This document shows, piece by piece, positions 49,765-57,289 of a stretch of DNA of 64,000 nt. Each line of letters opens with the position of its first letter. The first letter of the stretch is position 1. The position numbers and the translations under genes are program-made. The stretch spans positions 1 to 64,000 of the forward strand of contig JAKPSI010000042.1 in the NCBI GenBank assembly GCA_029555415.1. Reading direction: 5' to 3'. The notes beneath the pieces are model-generated. The model was given only the letters and a program-made list of their open reading frames with translations. It searched no databases and was not told where the DNA came from. The stretch is from Bacteroidota bacterium. Its GTDB lineage: Bacteria > Bacteroidota > Bacteroidia > Chitinophagales > Chitinophagaceae.

Positions 49765-50564
49765 GTACGATACTCGATACCATCGTTGCCAATAAGCGCA
49801 AAGAAATTGAGAAGCTGAAACCGCTCAGCAGTGTGGAACGTTTTGAACAGAAGGGTTTCTTCTGGAATTTCACGACCCGTTCATTGAAGCAACGCTTACT
49901 GACGGAAGGCAGTACCGGCATCATTGCCGAATTCAAACGCAAGAGTCCGAGTAAAGGCTGGTTCAAAACAACGGATCTGGAGGTGGAACCTGTGGTGGTG
50001 GCTTATAACCATCTGGGTGCTGCCGGCATCTCGGTGCTGACGGATACAGTATTCTTTGGCGGCGACCTGGATGACCTGATCCAGACCAAGATCATCACCG
50101 AAGTGCCGGTCCTCCGCAAGGATTTCATGGTCGATCCCTGGCAGATCGCTGAAGCCAAGGCTTTCGGTGCCGATGTGATCCTGCTGATCGCCGCATGTCT
50201 GAGTCCTGCGGAAGTGAAGTCCATGGCGGCTTACGCCAAAAGCATCGGTCTCGAAGTACTGCTGGAGATCCACAATGAGGAAGAACTGGAACATATCTGC
50301 GATGAAGTGGATATGGTGGGCGTCAACAACCGCGATCTCAAAACCTTTACGGTCTCGATCGACCGTTCCCTCGAACTGATCTCTAAAATACCTGCGGATA
50401 AACCTGCTGTAGCTGAAAGCGGCATCAGCAATGCGGGAACTATCGTAACTTTAAGGCAGGCAGGATTTAAAGGTTTCCTCATCGGGGAAACTTTTATGAA
50501 GGAACCTGACCCGGCGATTGCTTTTGCTTCATTTGTTCATCAACTAAAAAGCGAAAGCACATGA
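49761..50564 (+). CDS. trpC: Indole-3-glycerol phosphate synthase
   Basis: 267 residues, monofunctional. EFKRKSPSKGWF with the catalytic Lys, VLRKDFMVDPWQI, LEVLLEIHNEEEL (catalytic Glu), GVNNRDLKTF and AESGIS, plus GFLIGETFM at the phosphate site. All key residues are present. ATGA overlaps with trpD before and trpF after, so the three form a coupled block. Confidence 0.96.
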   Translation: MSTILDTIVANKRKEIEKLKPLSSVERFEQKGFFWNFTTRSLKQRLLTEGSTGIIAEFKRKSPSKGWFKTTDLEVEPVVVAYNHLGAAGISVLTDTVFFGGDLDDLIQTKIITEVPVLRKDFMVDPWQIAEAKAFGADVILLIAACLSPAEVKSMAAYAKSIGLEVLLEIHNEEELEHICDEVDMVGVNNRDLKTFTVSIDRSLELISKIPADKPAVAESGISNAGTIVTLRQAGFKGFLIGETFMKEPDPAIAFASFVHQLKSEST

Positions 50565-51196
50565 AGATCAAGGTATGCGGAATGACCTTACCTGAGCAGG
50601 TGAATGCCCTCGATGAAATGGGTGTCGACCTTGCTGGTTTTATCTTTTACCCCAAATCACCCCGTTATGTTGGCAACAAGATCTCGCCGGAAAAAATGCG
50701 GCAGATCAAGGGACGTATCGCCAAAGTGGGGGTGTTCGTGAACATGCCCTATGATGAGCTGATGAAGACCGTAGAGGATTACCGCCTCGATATGGTACAG
50801 CTGCATGGTGATGAAACGCCTTTCTATTGCGATAAAGTGGCGAACTATATCACGGTGATCAAAGCGTTCCGGTTAACGGATAATGATCCGGTCGACTGGC
50901 TCACCCGTCCGTTCCACGACAGTACCGACATGTTCCTGTTCGACACACTGGGCGCGGGTTATGGCGGAACGGGCAAGAAATTCGACTGGAACGTGCTGAA
51001 CAGCGCGAACCTCGACAAGCTCTTCCTCCTCAGCGGTGGTATTGAACCCGATGATGTGGAAGCGCTGAAAAAATTCGCGGCCGAACCCATTGCCAAAAAA
51101 TTTTTCGCGGCCGATCTCAACAGCAAATTCGAGATCACAGCAGGGGTGAAGAATATGGCGGCGGTGGAGGAGTTCGTGAAAGCAGTGAAAGGATGA
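50561..51196 (+). CDS. trpF: Phosphoribosylanthranilate isomerase
   Basis: 211 residues, monofunctional. KVCGMT holds the catalytic Cys, and FLFDTLGAGYGGTGKKFDW the catalytic Asp with the phosphate-binding GGTG. The C-terminal DLNSKFEITAGVKN has Ala where the usual DxNS-FE-PGxKD has Pro, a minor deviation. Starts within the trpC stop (ATGA). Confidence 0.95.
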   Translation: MKIKVCGMTLPEQVNALDEMGVDLAGFIFYPKSPRYVGNKISPEKMRQIKGRIAKVGVFVNMPYDELMKTVEDYRLDMVQLHGDETPFYCDKVANYITVIKAFRLTDNDPVDWLTRPFHDSTDMFLFDTLGAGYGGTGKKFDWNVLNSANLDKLFLLSGGIEPDDVEALKKFAAEPIAKKFFAADLNSKFEITAGVKNMAAVEEFVKAVKG

Positions 51197-51198
51197 GA

Positions 51199-51232
51199 TT
51201 AATGGATAAATGATAATGGAGAATTGATAATG
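51199..51232. repeat. Degenerate repeat, family D, trpF-trpB gap
   Basis: GGATAAATGATAATGGAGAATTGATAATG-type units (29 of 34 nt) begin 2 nt after the trpF stop. The 40081-40120 array carries the same units on the other strand. Confidence 0.6.
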
Positions 51233-51259
51233 CATTCTAAGCAGCTTCTTAGTAAAGTC

Positions 51260-51289
51260 TTGCAGCTTGTGGCTTGCAGCTTGCAGCAG
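51260..51289. repeat. Degenerate repeat, family E, trpF-trpB gap
   Basis: TTGCAGCTTGTGGCTTGCAG units, a second repeat family in the same short gap. Close to the copy at 55545-55576. Confidence 0.6.
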
Positions 51290-51329
51290 TTACTTAAATG
51301 AAGTGTGCTACAAATAATTAGTCAGAAAA

Positions 51330-52523
51330 ATGGACAACGAACCTTTATACAGTCAACCAGATGTGAATGGCTACTACGGTCAGTTCGGCGGCGCCTACAT
51401 CCCCGAGATGCTCCATAGAAACGTGGAAGAACTCCGCACCCGCTACCTTGACATCATCTACGAACCCGCATTCCAATCCGAATTTCAGGAACTGCTGCGC
51501 GATTATGTAGGACGTCCTACACCCTTATTCCTGGCAGAACGCCTCAGCAAACAATTTAACACCACTATTTACCTGAAGCGTGAAGACCTCTGCCATACCG
51601 GCGCACACAAGATCAATAATACTATAGGCCAGATCCTGCTGGCGGAGCGGCTCGGAAAGAAACGCATCATCGCGGAAACAGGCGCAGGGCAACATGGTGT
51701 GGCCACCGCAACAGTTTGCGCACTGAAAGGTGTGGAGTGCATCGTTTACATGGGAGAGAAGGATATCGAACGTCAGGCACCCAATGTGGCCCGTATGAAA
51801 ATGCTTGGTGCCAAAGTGGTTCCTGCTTTGTCAGGCAGCAAGACCCTGAAAGATGCTACCAATGAGGCTATCCGCGACTGGATCAATAACCCCAACGATA
51901 CACATTATATCATCGGCAGTGTGGTGGGCCCGCATCCTTACCCGGATATGGTCGCCCGTTTTCAGAGTGTGATCAGTGAAGAAACCAGAAAACAGCTGAA
52001 AGAAAAGACCGGCAATGAATTACCCACACACGTGATCGCCTGCGTGGGTGGTGGCAGTAACGCGGCCGGGGCCTTCTATCATTTTCTTGAAGAAACTTCC
52101 GTGCAGCTCGTAGCGGTTGAAGCCGCGGGACATGGCGTTAACAGCGGACTCAGTGCTGCCACCACGCAACTCGGTAAGCCGGGTATCCTGCATGGCAGTA
52201 AAAGTCTGCTCATGCAAACCGAAGATGGACAAGTGGTGGAACCACACAGCATTTCTGCCGGACTGGATTATCCCGGTATCGGTCCCCTGCATGCGAACTT
52301 ATTCGCAAGTGGACGTGGTACTTTCTTAAGCGCAACGGATGAGGAAGCACTGACCGCCGCTTTTGAGCTGGCCCGCATGGAAGGTATTATCCCCGCACTG
52401 GAATCCGCGCACGCATTGGCGGCATTGAAACAAATGACATTCACCGGTAAGGAAAGGATCGTACTCTGCCTCAGTGGCCGGGGCGATAAGGACCTTGCCA
52501 CTTATATGGAACACATTAAATAA
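51330..52523 (+). CDS. trpB: Tryptophan synthase beta subunit
   Basis: 397 residues. PLP-enzyme that joins indole and serine. [32 protein letters not shown] with the PLP Lys, [24 protein letters not shown] (phosphate) and EAAGHG are intact. The N-terminal [19 protein letters not shown] is the subunit-contact region. Separated from trpA by a lipoprotein gene rather than adjoining it. Confidence 0.97.
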   Translation: MDNEPLYSQPDVNGYYGQFGGAYIPEMLHRNVEELRTRYLDIIYEPAFQSEFQELLRDYVGRPTPLFLAERLSKQFNTTIYLKREDLCHTGAHKINNTIGQILLAERLGKKRIIAETGAGQHGVATATVCALKGVECIVYMGEKDIERQAPNVARMKMLGAKVVPALSGSKTLKDATNEAIRDWINNPNDTHYIIGSVVGPHPYPDMVARFQSVISEETRKQLKEKTGNELPTHVIACVGGGSNAAGAFYHFLEETSVQLVAVEAAGHGVNSGLSAATTQLGKPGILHGSKSLLMQTEDGQVVEPHSISAGLDYPGIGPLHANLFASGRGTFLSATDEEALTAAFELARMEGIIPALESAHALAALKQMTFTGKERIVLCLSGRGDKDLATYMEHIK

Positions 52524-52528
52524 TAACC

Positions 52529-52894
52529 ATGAAAAAAGGGATATACATTCTGCTCCTGGCAACGATAGTCTTCTCCTGCAAGACCAAGCCGCATCTCAGT
52601 TTCAAACTGAAGTCCGAGAAGATCGCGGATGGTTGCAGTAGTGTCTCCACTGCATTCCATATGGAATCCAATTTCGCGGGAGAACGTTTTCAATGGGAGG
52701 CTTGTTTACCCTCTGGACAAGGGCATGAAGGCGTTACACTCGAACAGAAAGGGGATACCGTACTGGTTCACTTGCCCGCACCAGGCGCCACTCCCGCACA
52801 TTTCAGCCTTACACTGGATGTGGATGCCTATCCCGCTTATCATTTCATCACAGTAGGGAATGAGACCTATCTCATCGGTACCGCAAAAAATTAA
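52529..52894 (+). CDS. Lipoprotein encoded between trpB and trpA
   Basis: 121 residues. Lipobox IVFSC at about residue 16, followed by KTKPHLSFKLK. The mature chain is beta-rich with two Cys (DGCSSVS, EACLPSG) and ends YLIGTAKN. No family recognised. It begins 5 nt after trpB and ends 1 nt before trpA, so it is surely in the operon transcript and separates two genes that are nearly always adjacent. Function unknown; a tryptophan-related envelope role is only a guess. Confidence 0.75.
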   Translation: MKKGIYILLLATIVFSCKTKPHLSFKLKSEKIADGCSSVSTAFHMESNFAGERFQWEACLPSGQGHEGVTLEQKGDTVLVHLPAPGATPAHFSLTLDVDAYPAYHFITVGNETYLIGTAKN

Positions 52895-52895
52895 T

Positions 52896-53666
52896 ATGAG
52901 CCGCATCTCCGCATTATTCGTTTCAAAGCCTGAACCCATCCTGAATGTGTATTGCACCGCCGGTTTTCCCAAACGGGATGATACATTGTCTGTCATGGAA
53001 GCATTGCAGACTTCCGGTGCCGACCTCATCGAACTTGGCATGCCATACAGCGATCCGCTGGCTGATGGTCCGGTGATCCAGGCCAGCAGCATGGTGGCTT
53101 TGCAACATGGAATGACCATCCCACTACTGTTCAGTCAGATCGGCAATATGCGGAAGACCATCACTGTTCCGGTTATCCTGATGGGTTATATGAATCCCGT
53201 ACTTCAATATGGGTTTGAAAAATTCTGTGCGGATGCGGCAGCAGCGGGAGTGGACGGCCTCATCCTGCCCGATCTTCCGGTCGTGGAATTTGAAACGGAG
53301 TATGGTGCTATCATTAAAAAATACGGATTGGATTTCATCTTCCTCGTTACACCGGAAACCAGCCCCGAACGTATTCAAAAACTCGATAGCCTGAGCAGTG
53401 GCTTCTTATACGCGGTGTCTTCTTCTTCCACAACGGGCAGCGACCGCAGCAATACCGGCATGCCGGCCTATCTGCAGCAGTTGCAGCAACTGAAACTTAA
53501 GAACCCGGTATTAGTGGGTTTCGGGATCAAAGACAAAGCCAGTTTTGAAGCGGCCAGTCAGTTCACCCGCGGCGCCATCATCGGAAGCGCCTATATCAAG
53601 GCATTACAGGAGAACCCCGATGTTAAAAACACCACAAAAACCTTCCTGGCCGGCATTAAAGGCTGA
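52896..53666 (+). CDS. trpA: Tryptophan synthase alpha subunit
   Basis: 256 residues from the ATG of MSRISALF; the longer frame would run back into the lipoprotein gene. Splits indole-glycerol phosphate. IELGMPYSDPLADGPVIQASS has the catalytic Glu and Asp, and GLILPDLPVVE, FLVTPETSPERI and GFGIKDKASFEA complete the signature. The flexible loop YAVSSSSTTGSD has the family pattern. Last gene of the operon. Confidence 0.96.
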   Translation: MSRISALFVSKPEPILNVYCTAGFPKRDDTLSVMEALQTSGADLIELGMPYSDPLADGPVIQASSMVALQHGMTIPLLFSQIGNMRKTITVPVILMGYMNPVLQYGFEKFCADAAAAGVDGLILPDLPVVEFETEYGAIIKKYGLDFIFLVTPETSPERIQKLDSLSSGFLYAVSSSSTTGSDRSNTGMPAYLQQLQQLKLKNPVLVGFGIKDKASFEAASQFTRGAIIGSAYIKALQENPDVKNTTKTFLAGIKG

Positions 53667-53681
53667 GTGGTTTCGGCCTTT
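53658..53681 (+). terminator. Weak hairpin at the end of trpA
   Basis: AAAGGC at 53658-53663 can pair with GCCTTT at 53676-53681 around a 12-nt loop overlapping the trpA stop. There is no proper T run after it, so efficiency is doubtful. It overlaps the -33 area of the next promoter. Confidence 0.3.
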
Positions 53682-53702
53682 CCCGGGGCTTTTATACATT
53701 TG
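53671..53702 (+). promoter_or_regulatory. Promoter of the TlpA-like gene
   Basis: TTTC at 53671-53674, 20 nt spacer, TACATTTG (exact TAnnTTTG) at 53695-53702. Expected start about 16 nt before the ATG at 53722. Confidence 0.6.
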
Positions 53703-53721
53703 CAGCTACTTTTAATAGCGT

Positions 53722-54873
53722 ATGAAAAAAATAGCCTTCCTGTTATTGTTTTGCCCGATGTTCATTTTTGCCCAGACCGGCAAGACAAAGACCGTTGTGA
53801 AAAATAAAGCCGTTGCAAAAGTGCAAGCTGCTGCAAAAGGGTTTACGCTGACCGGAAAGCTGGATGGCTTTAAAGATGGTACTGAAATAAGTCTGATGGC
53901 CAATGGAGAGAATCAGGCACTGGCGAAGACCAAATTCAGCAAAGGGTCTTTTGTTTTAAAAGGTACACTGACAGAGCCCACGCTTTGTTACCTTGTTACT
54001 TCCGAAACCACGAATAATCCTGTCCAGGTATACGTTGAGAACAGTAAGATCACTCTCGCAAAGGATCCGAAAAAGCCTGGCGCTTACATCATCAAGGGTT
54101 CCAAAAGCCAGGATGAGTTCGATGCCTTCCTGAATAAATTCAATCCGACCGTTCAGACATTGAGCAGTCTTGCCGGCTCCATCAACGGACTGGAAGAAGG
54201 TCCGCAGCGTCAAAGCCTCATGACGATCTATAACAACACGATGGGCGTATTGCAGAACCAGATCGATTCGTTCGTGATACAAAGCCATGCTTCTCCGATC
54301 GCGCCGTTCATTCTCAATGCGACTTCACAGTTCTATGATGATGTGGTGTTGCTGAACACCCGCTATAACAAATTGGATGAATCATTGAAGACGACAGCTT
54401 CCGGTATTCAATTGAAAGCACTGATCGACAGTAAACTGGCAGGAGCTGTAGGTACGATGGCGATGGATTTCACACAGCCCGATACATTGGGTAATCCGGT
54501 TTCTCTCTCATCTTTCCGCGGTAAGTATGTCCTGGTCGATTTCTGGGCCAGTTGGTGCGGACCCTGCCGCAATGAGAACCCCAATGTGGTGGAGAACTTC
54601 AAAAAATTCAGTTCGAAGAATTTTACGATACTGGGTGTGTCACTCGACCGCCCCGGACAGAAGGAAAAATGGATGCAGGCCATTCATGATGACGGTCTCA
54701 CATGGAACCATGTAAGCGATCTGCAATTCTGGAACAATACCGCCGCGCAATTGTACAAAGTGCAGGGCATTCCATTTAACATTCTTGTCGATCCTACGGG
54801 AAAGATCGTTGCCCGAAATCTCCGCGGTGCCGAGCTGGGCGCGAAATTGTGTGAATACCTGGGCTGCAATTAA
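53722..54873 (+). CDS. TlpA/ResA-like thioredoxin with DUF4369-like N-terminus
   Basis: 383 residues. Signal peptide to about IFAQ (residue 14-18), then a Lys/Ala-rich linker. Residues about 33-120 (FTLTGKLDGFKDGTEISLMANGE) look like DUF4369, and 130-240 are helical. The thioredoxin domain at about 250-383 has WASWCGPCRNENP. Other marks are FTILGVSLD and GIPFNILVDPTGKIVARNLRG (cis-Pro in GIPF). Membrane- or periplasm-associated thiol-disulfide oxidoreductase; partner unknown. Confidence 0.9.
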   Translation: MKKIAFLLLFCPMFIFAQTGKTKTVVKNKAVAKVQAAAKGFTLTGKLDGFKDGTEISLMANGENQALAKTKFSKGSFVLKGTLTEPTLCYLVTSETTNNPVQVYVENSKITLAKDPKKPGAYIIKGSKSQDEFDAFLNKFNPTVQTLSSLAGSINGLEEGPQRQSLMTIYNNTMGVLQNQIDSFVIQSHASPIAPFILNATSQFYDDVVLLNTRYNKLDESLKTTASGIQLKALIDSKLAGAVGTMAMDFTQPDTLGNPVSLSSFRGKYVLVDFWASWCGPCRNENPNVVENFKKFSSKNFTILGVSLDRPGQKEKWMQAIHDDGLTWNHVSDLQFWNNTAAQLYKVQGIPFNILVDPTGKIVARNLRGAELGAKLCEYLGCN

Positions 54874-54876
54874 AGA

Positions 54877-55332
54877 TCAGTCGATCCCGAGTACCTTGCT
54901 GATACCTTTCCAGTTCTCCTTGCGCTGGTCATCGTACCTCGTCTTCCTTTCGTCATTCTTGTTGGCGATATAGTCCTCGTAGTACTGTGCCTGATTCTTC
55001 AGCCCGGTCACAATGCCGATCGTTGTTTTTATGAAATCCACATCCAGCTTGTCATTCAGCACTTTTTCATCGATCAGCTCATTCAGCATTTTAATGAGGT
55101 TGTTGCACATCTGCTTCTGGTTATCCAGAATATCCGTCGTTTCTTTTTCGGTATACACACCGCCACTGAATCCATCAGCTACGGATCCGATGGAAGAATA
55201 GGCGTTGTACAAATAGGCGGCAGACAGTCCGCCCACGGCCCGCAGCATTTTCTTTTCCTGTGTTGCGGTCATCTGTGCCTGTGCATTCGCTCCAACGGCG
55301 AAGACGAGGAACAGGAGGAGCATCTTTCTCAT
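54877..55332 (-). CDS. Small secreted helical protein of unknown function
   Basis: 151 residues. Signal peptide to about ANAQAQ (residue 20). Mostly helical (EKKMLRAVGGLSAAYLYNAY, NQKQMCNNLIKMLNELIDEKVLND) and charged at the end (NKNDERKTRYDDQRKENWKG). No family recognised. Three nt separate it from the convergent TlpA-like gene. Confidence 0.65.
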   Translation of the reverse strand: MRKMLLLFLVFAVGANAQAQMTATQEKKMLRAVGGLSAAYLYNAYSSIGSVADGFSGGVYTEKETTDILDNQKQMCNNLIKMLNELIDEKVLNDKLDVDFIKTTIGIVTGLKNQAQYYEDYIANKNDERKTRYDDQRKENWKGISKVLGID

Positions 55333-55370
55333 GAAGAGTAATTTGGTTGTAATTTACTACAAGGGCGAAT

Positions 55371-55402
55371 GAATTTTGAATTTTGAGTTTTGAATTTTGA
55401 AT
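55371..55402. repeat. AT-rich dispersed repeat, family A
   Basis: GAATTTTGAATTTTGAGTTTTGAATTTTGAAT-type array upstream of the gene at 54877. A matching inverted arm is not visible. Confidence 0.6.
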
Positions 55403-55450
55403 GAGCACCTAATATGCCTGATGCTGAATTGAAAAATGGTGAACATTAGA

Positions 55451-55486
55451 ACAGACAATAGACTACCGACTAAGTACTATTGACTA
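55451..55486. repeat. Degenerate repeat, family G
   Basis: GACAATAGACTACCGACTAAGTACTATTGACTA-type units (GACTACCGACTA, ATTGACTA). The reverse complement of the trpG insert. Confidence 0.6.
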
Positions 55487-55520
55487 AAAAAAGCTGCCGA
55501 TGAAAACATCAGCAGCTTCT
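55486..55520 (-). terminator. Terminator of the DUF2911 gene
   Basis: AAGCTGCCGATG at 55491-55502 pairs with CATCAGCAGCTT at 55507-55518 with one mismatch and a 4-nt loop. On the minus strand a T run follows the hairpin. Confidence 0.75.
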
Positions 55521-55544
55521 GTACAGGTATAATGTTAGAACGAT

Positions 55545-55576
55545 CTTGTGGCTTGCGGCTTATAGCTTGTAGCTAG
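55545..55576. repeat. Degenerate repeat, family E
   Basis: CTTGTGGCTTGCGGCTTATAGCTTGTAGC units. They contain the TAG stop of the DUF2911 gene (55573-55575). Confidence 0.55.
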
Positions 55577-56682
55577 TTCACGTCTTTCCCCGCTTTCAGC
55601 TTCTCCACCATCCCCTCCACCGCCGCCTTATTCTGCTGATTCGGTGCCAGGGGTAATGCCAGCTGCGCGTTCTTCAATGCATTCTTGAAATCACCGAGTC
55701 CTGAGTAGCCACGGGCCAGACCCATATAAGTCGTGAACTGATTCGGATTCTTTTCCGCATTCAGTTTAAAAGCGTCAAATGCTTCCTTATACATTTTCAT
55801 TCCGAGTAACTGCCGGCCATACTGATGGATCTCGATCATGCTGCCTAATGGCAATGCCTTCTTCATGATGTCAGCCGCTTCTGTACCGCGGCCCAGCAAT
55901 TGCAGCACCTGTGCCTTCGTGCTCCAGTTCTGGAAACTCCGCTCTCCGCCAAAGGTGGTACTGGTAGCGGAATCCGCCCATAACAAGGCTTCTTCCAGGT
56001 TCACTTTATTCTGTACACACCATTGCGCGGCTTGCACCCAACCGTCAGGCGCGAATCCTTTATTGGTCCGCAGTTCTTCGCGGAATACTTTCAGCTGCGT
56101 ATTGATATAATCCACTTTCACGCTGAACGGGATCACCAGTTTCTCCCATTGCAGGGCGATGGTGGCGCTGTTCTCCGTTTCATTCATGAATTCATATTTC
56201 AGCCATTCCACGGATTTGTCGGCCGCCTGCGGTTTCACGGTCACGCGCAGGGCGTCCTCTTTATCATTGTAATAGAAATGGCCCCAGGAAGTGGAGTTTT
56301 TGGAGAAGATGAGCGTACATGCATTGGGATCATACGCCACAAAGAAACCATAACGGCCCGCGGGCAATGCTTTATCCCCGATCATCACATCCGTGCTGAA
56401 TTCGATCGTCGTATTCTCATTTGCACCGGCGCGCCAGGGTGCTGCATGACTGCTGCCGAATCCCGGATCCGTGAAACCCGCCGGTACCAACTCACCCCAG
56501 ATCTTGCCTTCACGGCCTTTCACCCCCGGCCGGTCATAATGGATCGTCACATCCGTCAACCCGATCCTTTCACTGACCGAAGCTTTCTTGTTACCGCCAC
56601 TGGGGAGTGTGGTCAGCACACCCTGTGCGAATGTCAATGCCGCTGAACTAATGGTCAGAAGCACGAGTAGTATCTTTTTCAT
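55573..56682 (-). CDS. Secreted DUF2911 protein with C-terminal TPR-like helices
   Basis: 369 residues. Signal peptide to about LTFAQ (residue 20). DUF2911 domain about 35-170: SVSERIGLTDVTIHYDRPGVKGREGKIWGELVP, APWRAGANENTTIEFS, IGDKALPAGRYGFFV, TLIFSKNSTSWGHFYYN. A beta/alpha linker and TPR-like helical repeats follow (about 240-360: KAQVLQLLGRGTEAADIMKKAL, GLARGYSGLGDFKNALKNAQLAL). Typical Bacteroidota arrangement; function unknown. Confidence 0.85.
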   Translation of the reverse strand: MKKILLVLLTISSAALTFAQGVLTTLPSGGNKKASVSERIGLTDVTIHYDRPGVKGREGKIWGELVPAGFTDPGFGSSHAAPWRAGANENTTIEFSTDVMIGDKALPAGRYGFFVAYDPNACTLIFSKNSTSWGHFYYNDKEDALRVTVKPQAADKSVEWLKYEFMNETENSATIALQWEKLVIPFSVKVDYINTQLKVFREELRTNKGFAPDGWVQAAQWCVQNKVNLEEALLWADSATSTTFGGERSFQNWSTKAQVLQLLGRGTEAADIMKKALPLGSMIEIHQYGRQLLGMKMYKEAFDAFKLNAEKNPNQFTTYMGLARGYSGLGDFKNALKNAQLALPLAPNQQNKAAVEGMVEKLKAGKDVN

Positions 56683-56774
56683 ATGCTGGTTTTTGAATAT
56701 ACAATCTAAGCTGTTTTTGCAGGGTTACGGGCTATTTTGTAAGGGTGTGCCTTTTTGTGGATGAACGGCAGGAA

Positions 56775-56820
56775 GGAGGTAAAAGGTAAAAGGTAAGAGG
56801 TAAGAGGAGAGAGGTAAAAG
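56775..56820. repeat. Degenerate repeat, family C
   Basis: GGAGGTAAAAGGTAAAAGGT / AAGAGGTAAGAGG units, the longer of the two copies in the window. Confidence 0.65.
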
Positions 56821-56827
56821 TAGCATT

Positions 56828-56865
56828 ATACGAATGAGCACGAAGGGTTACGAATGGACACAAAT
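56828..56865. repeat. Family H repeat, left copy of an inverted pair
   Basis: Contains CGAATGAGCACGAAGGGTTA and CGAATGGACAC. The reverse complement of 57122-57159 matches it at most positions, including CACGAAGGGTTACGAATG in full. Confidence 0.65.
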
Positions 56866-57018
56866 ACACTCTGAAAGCTGGAAAGTTCTCTCTGGTACAG
56901 GAACTTAAGATAGCCGGAATTCCTATCCGGTAGGTTCATGTTCATTCAGATCTAAACGACATAAGCCTGTCCATTTATGCCATCCTGGCATTTGTATTAT
57001 CAATTCTGAACGCCGTAC

Positions 57019-57050
57019 CGATCTTTGTTAATCTGTGCCAATCTGTGTTC
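57019..57050. repeat. Degenerate repeat, family F
   Basis: GATCTTTGTTAATCTGTGCC / AATCTGTG units, resembling ATCTGCG units at 42691-42733. Confidence 0.4.
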
Positions 57051-57121
57051 CCCATCCCAGCCAGGTTTTTCTAAAATAATAAGTTCCAAAAATTTTAGAA
57101 CATTACTAATTTAAACGACCT

Positions 57122-57159
57122 ATTCGCGTTCATTCGTAACCCTTCGTGTTCATTCGCGA
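57122..57159. repeat. Family H repeat, right copy of an inverted pair
   Basis: ATTCGCGTTCATTCGTAACCC / TTCGTGTTCATTCGCGA (in two pieces); inverted relative to 56828-56865. The 256 nt between have no recognised gene. Confidence 0.6.
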
Positions 57160-57163
57160 TTCC

Positions 57164-57230
57164 CAAAACCCAAAACCCATAACCCATAACCCGCAACCCG
57201 CAACCCGTAACTTTCTTCAGCATCCCCCAA
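57164..57230. repeat. Degenerate repeat, family B
   Basis: AAAACCC, AACCCAT and AACCCGC units, then ACTTTCTTCAGCATCCCCC. Homologous, including the tail, to the coding copy at 42801-42860. Confidence 0.7.
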
Positions 57231-57289
57231 AAGCAGGATTCCCCCAAACTCCCCAATTCAATATCTTTAACCCAACAACTACCTCATCC

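Larger units (their letters stand above)
56683..57289. other. Repeat-rich 0.6-kb intergenic region before the CHAT gene
   Basis: Contains family C (56775-56820), an inverted family H pair (56828-56865 and 57122-57159), family F (57019-57050) and family B (57164-57230). It also has small hairpins CCGGA-TCCGG near 56913-56929 and ATGCC-GGCAT near 56977-56990, and a perfect 9-bp inverted repeat TTCTAAAAT/ATTTTAGAA (57069-57077, 57092-57100). I find no credible gene. Confidence 0.6.

Noticed and set aside
57146-57289. Upstream in-frame extension of the CHAT protein (48 residues)
   Set aside because: It is encoded by repeat DNA (NPQPAT type) and would bury the signal peptide; the ATG at 57290 is followed by a clean signal sequence.
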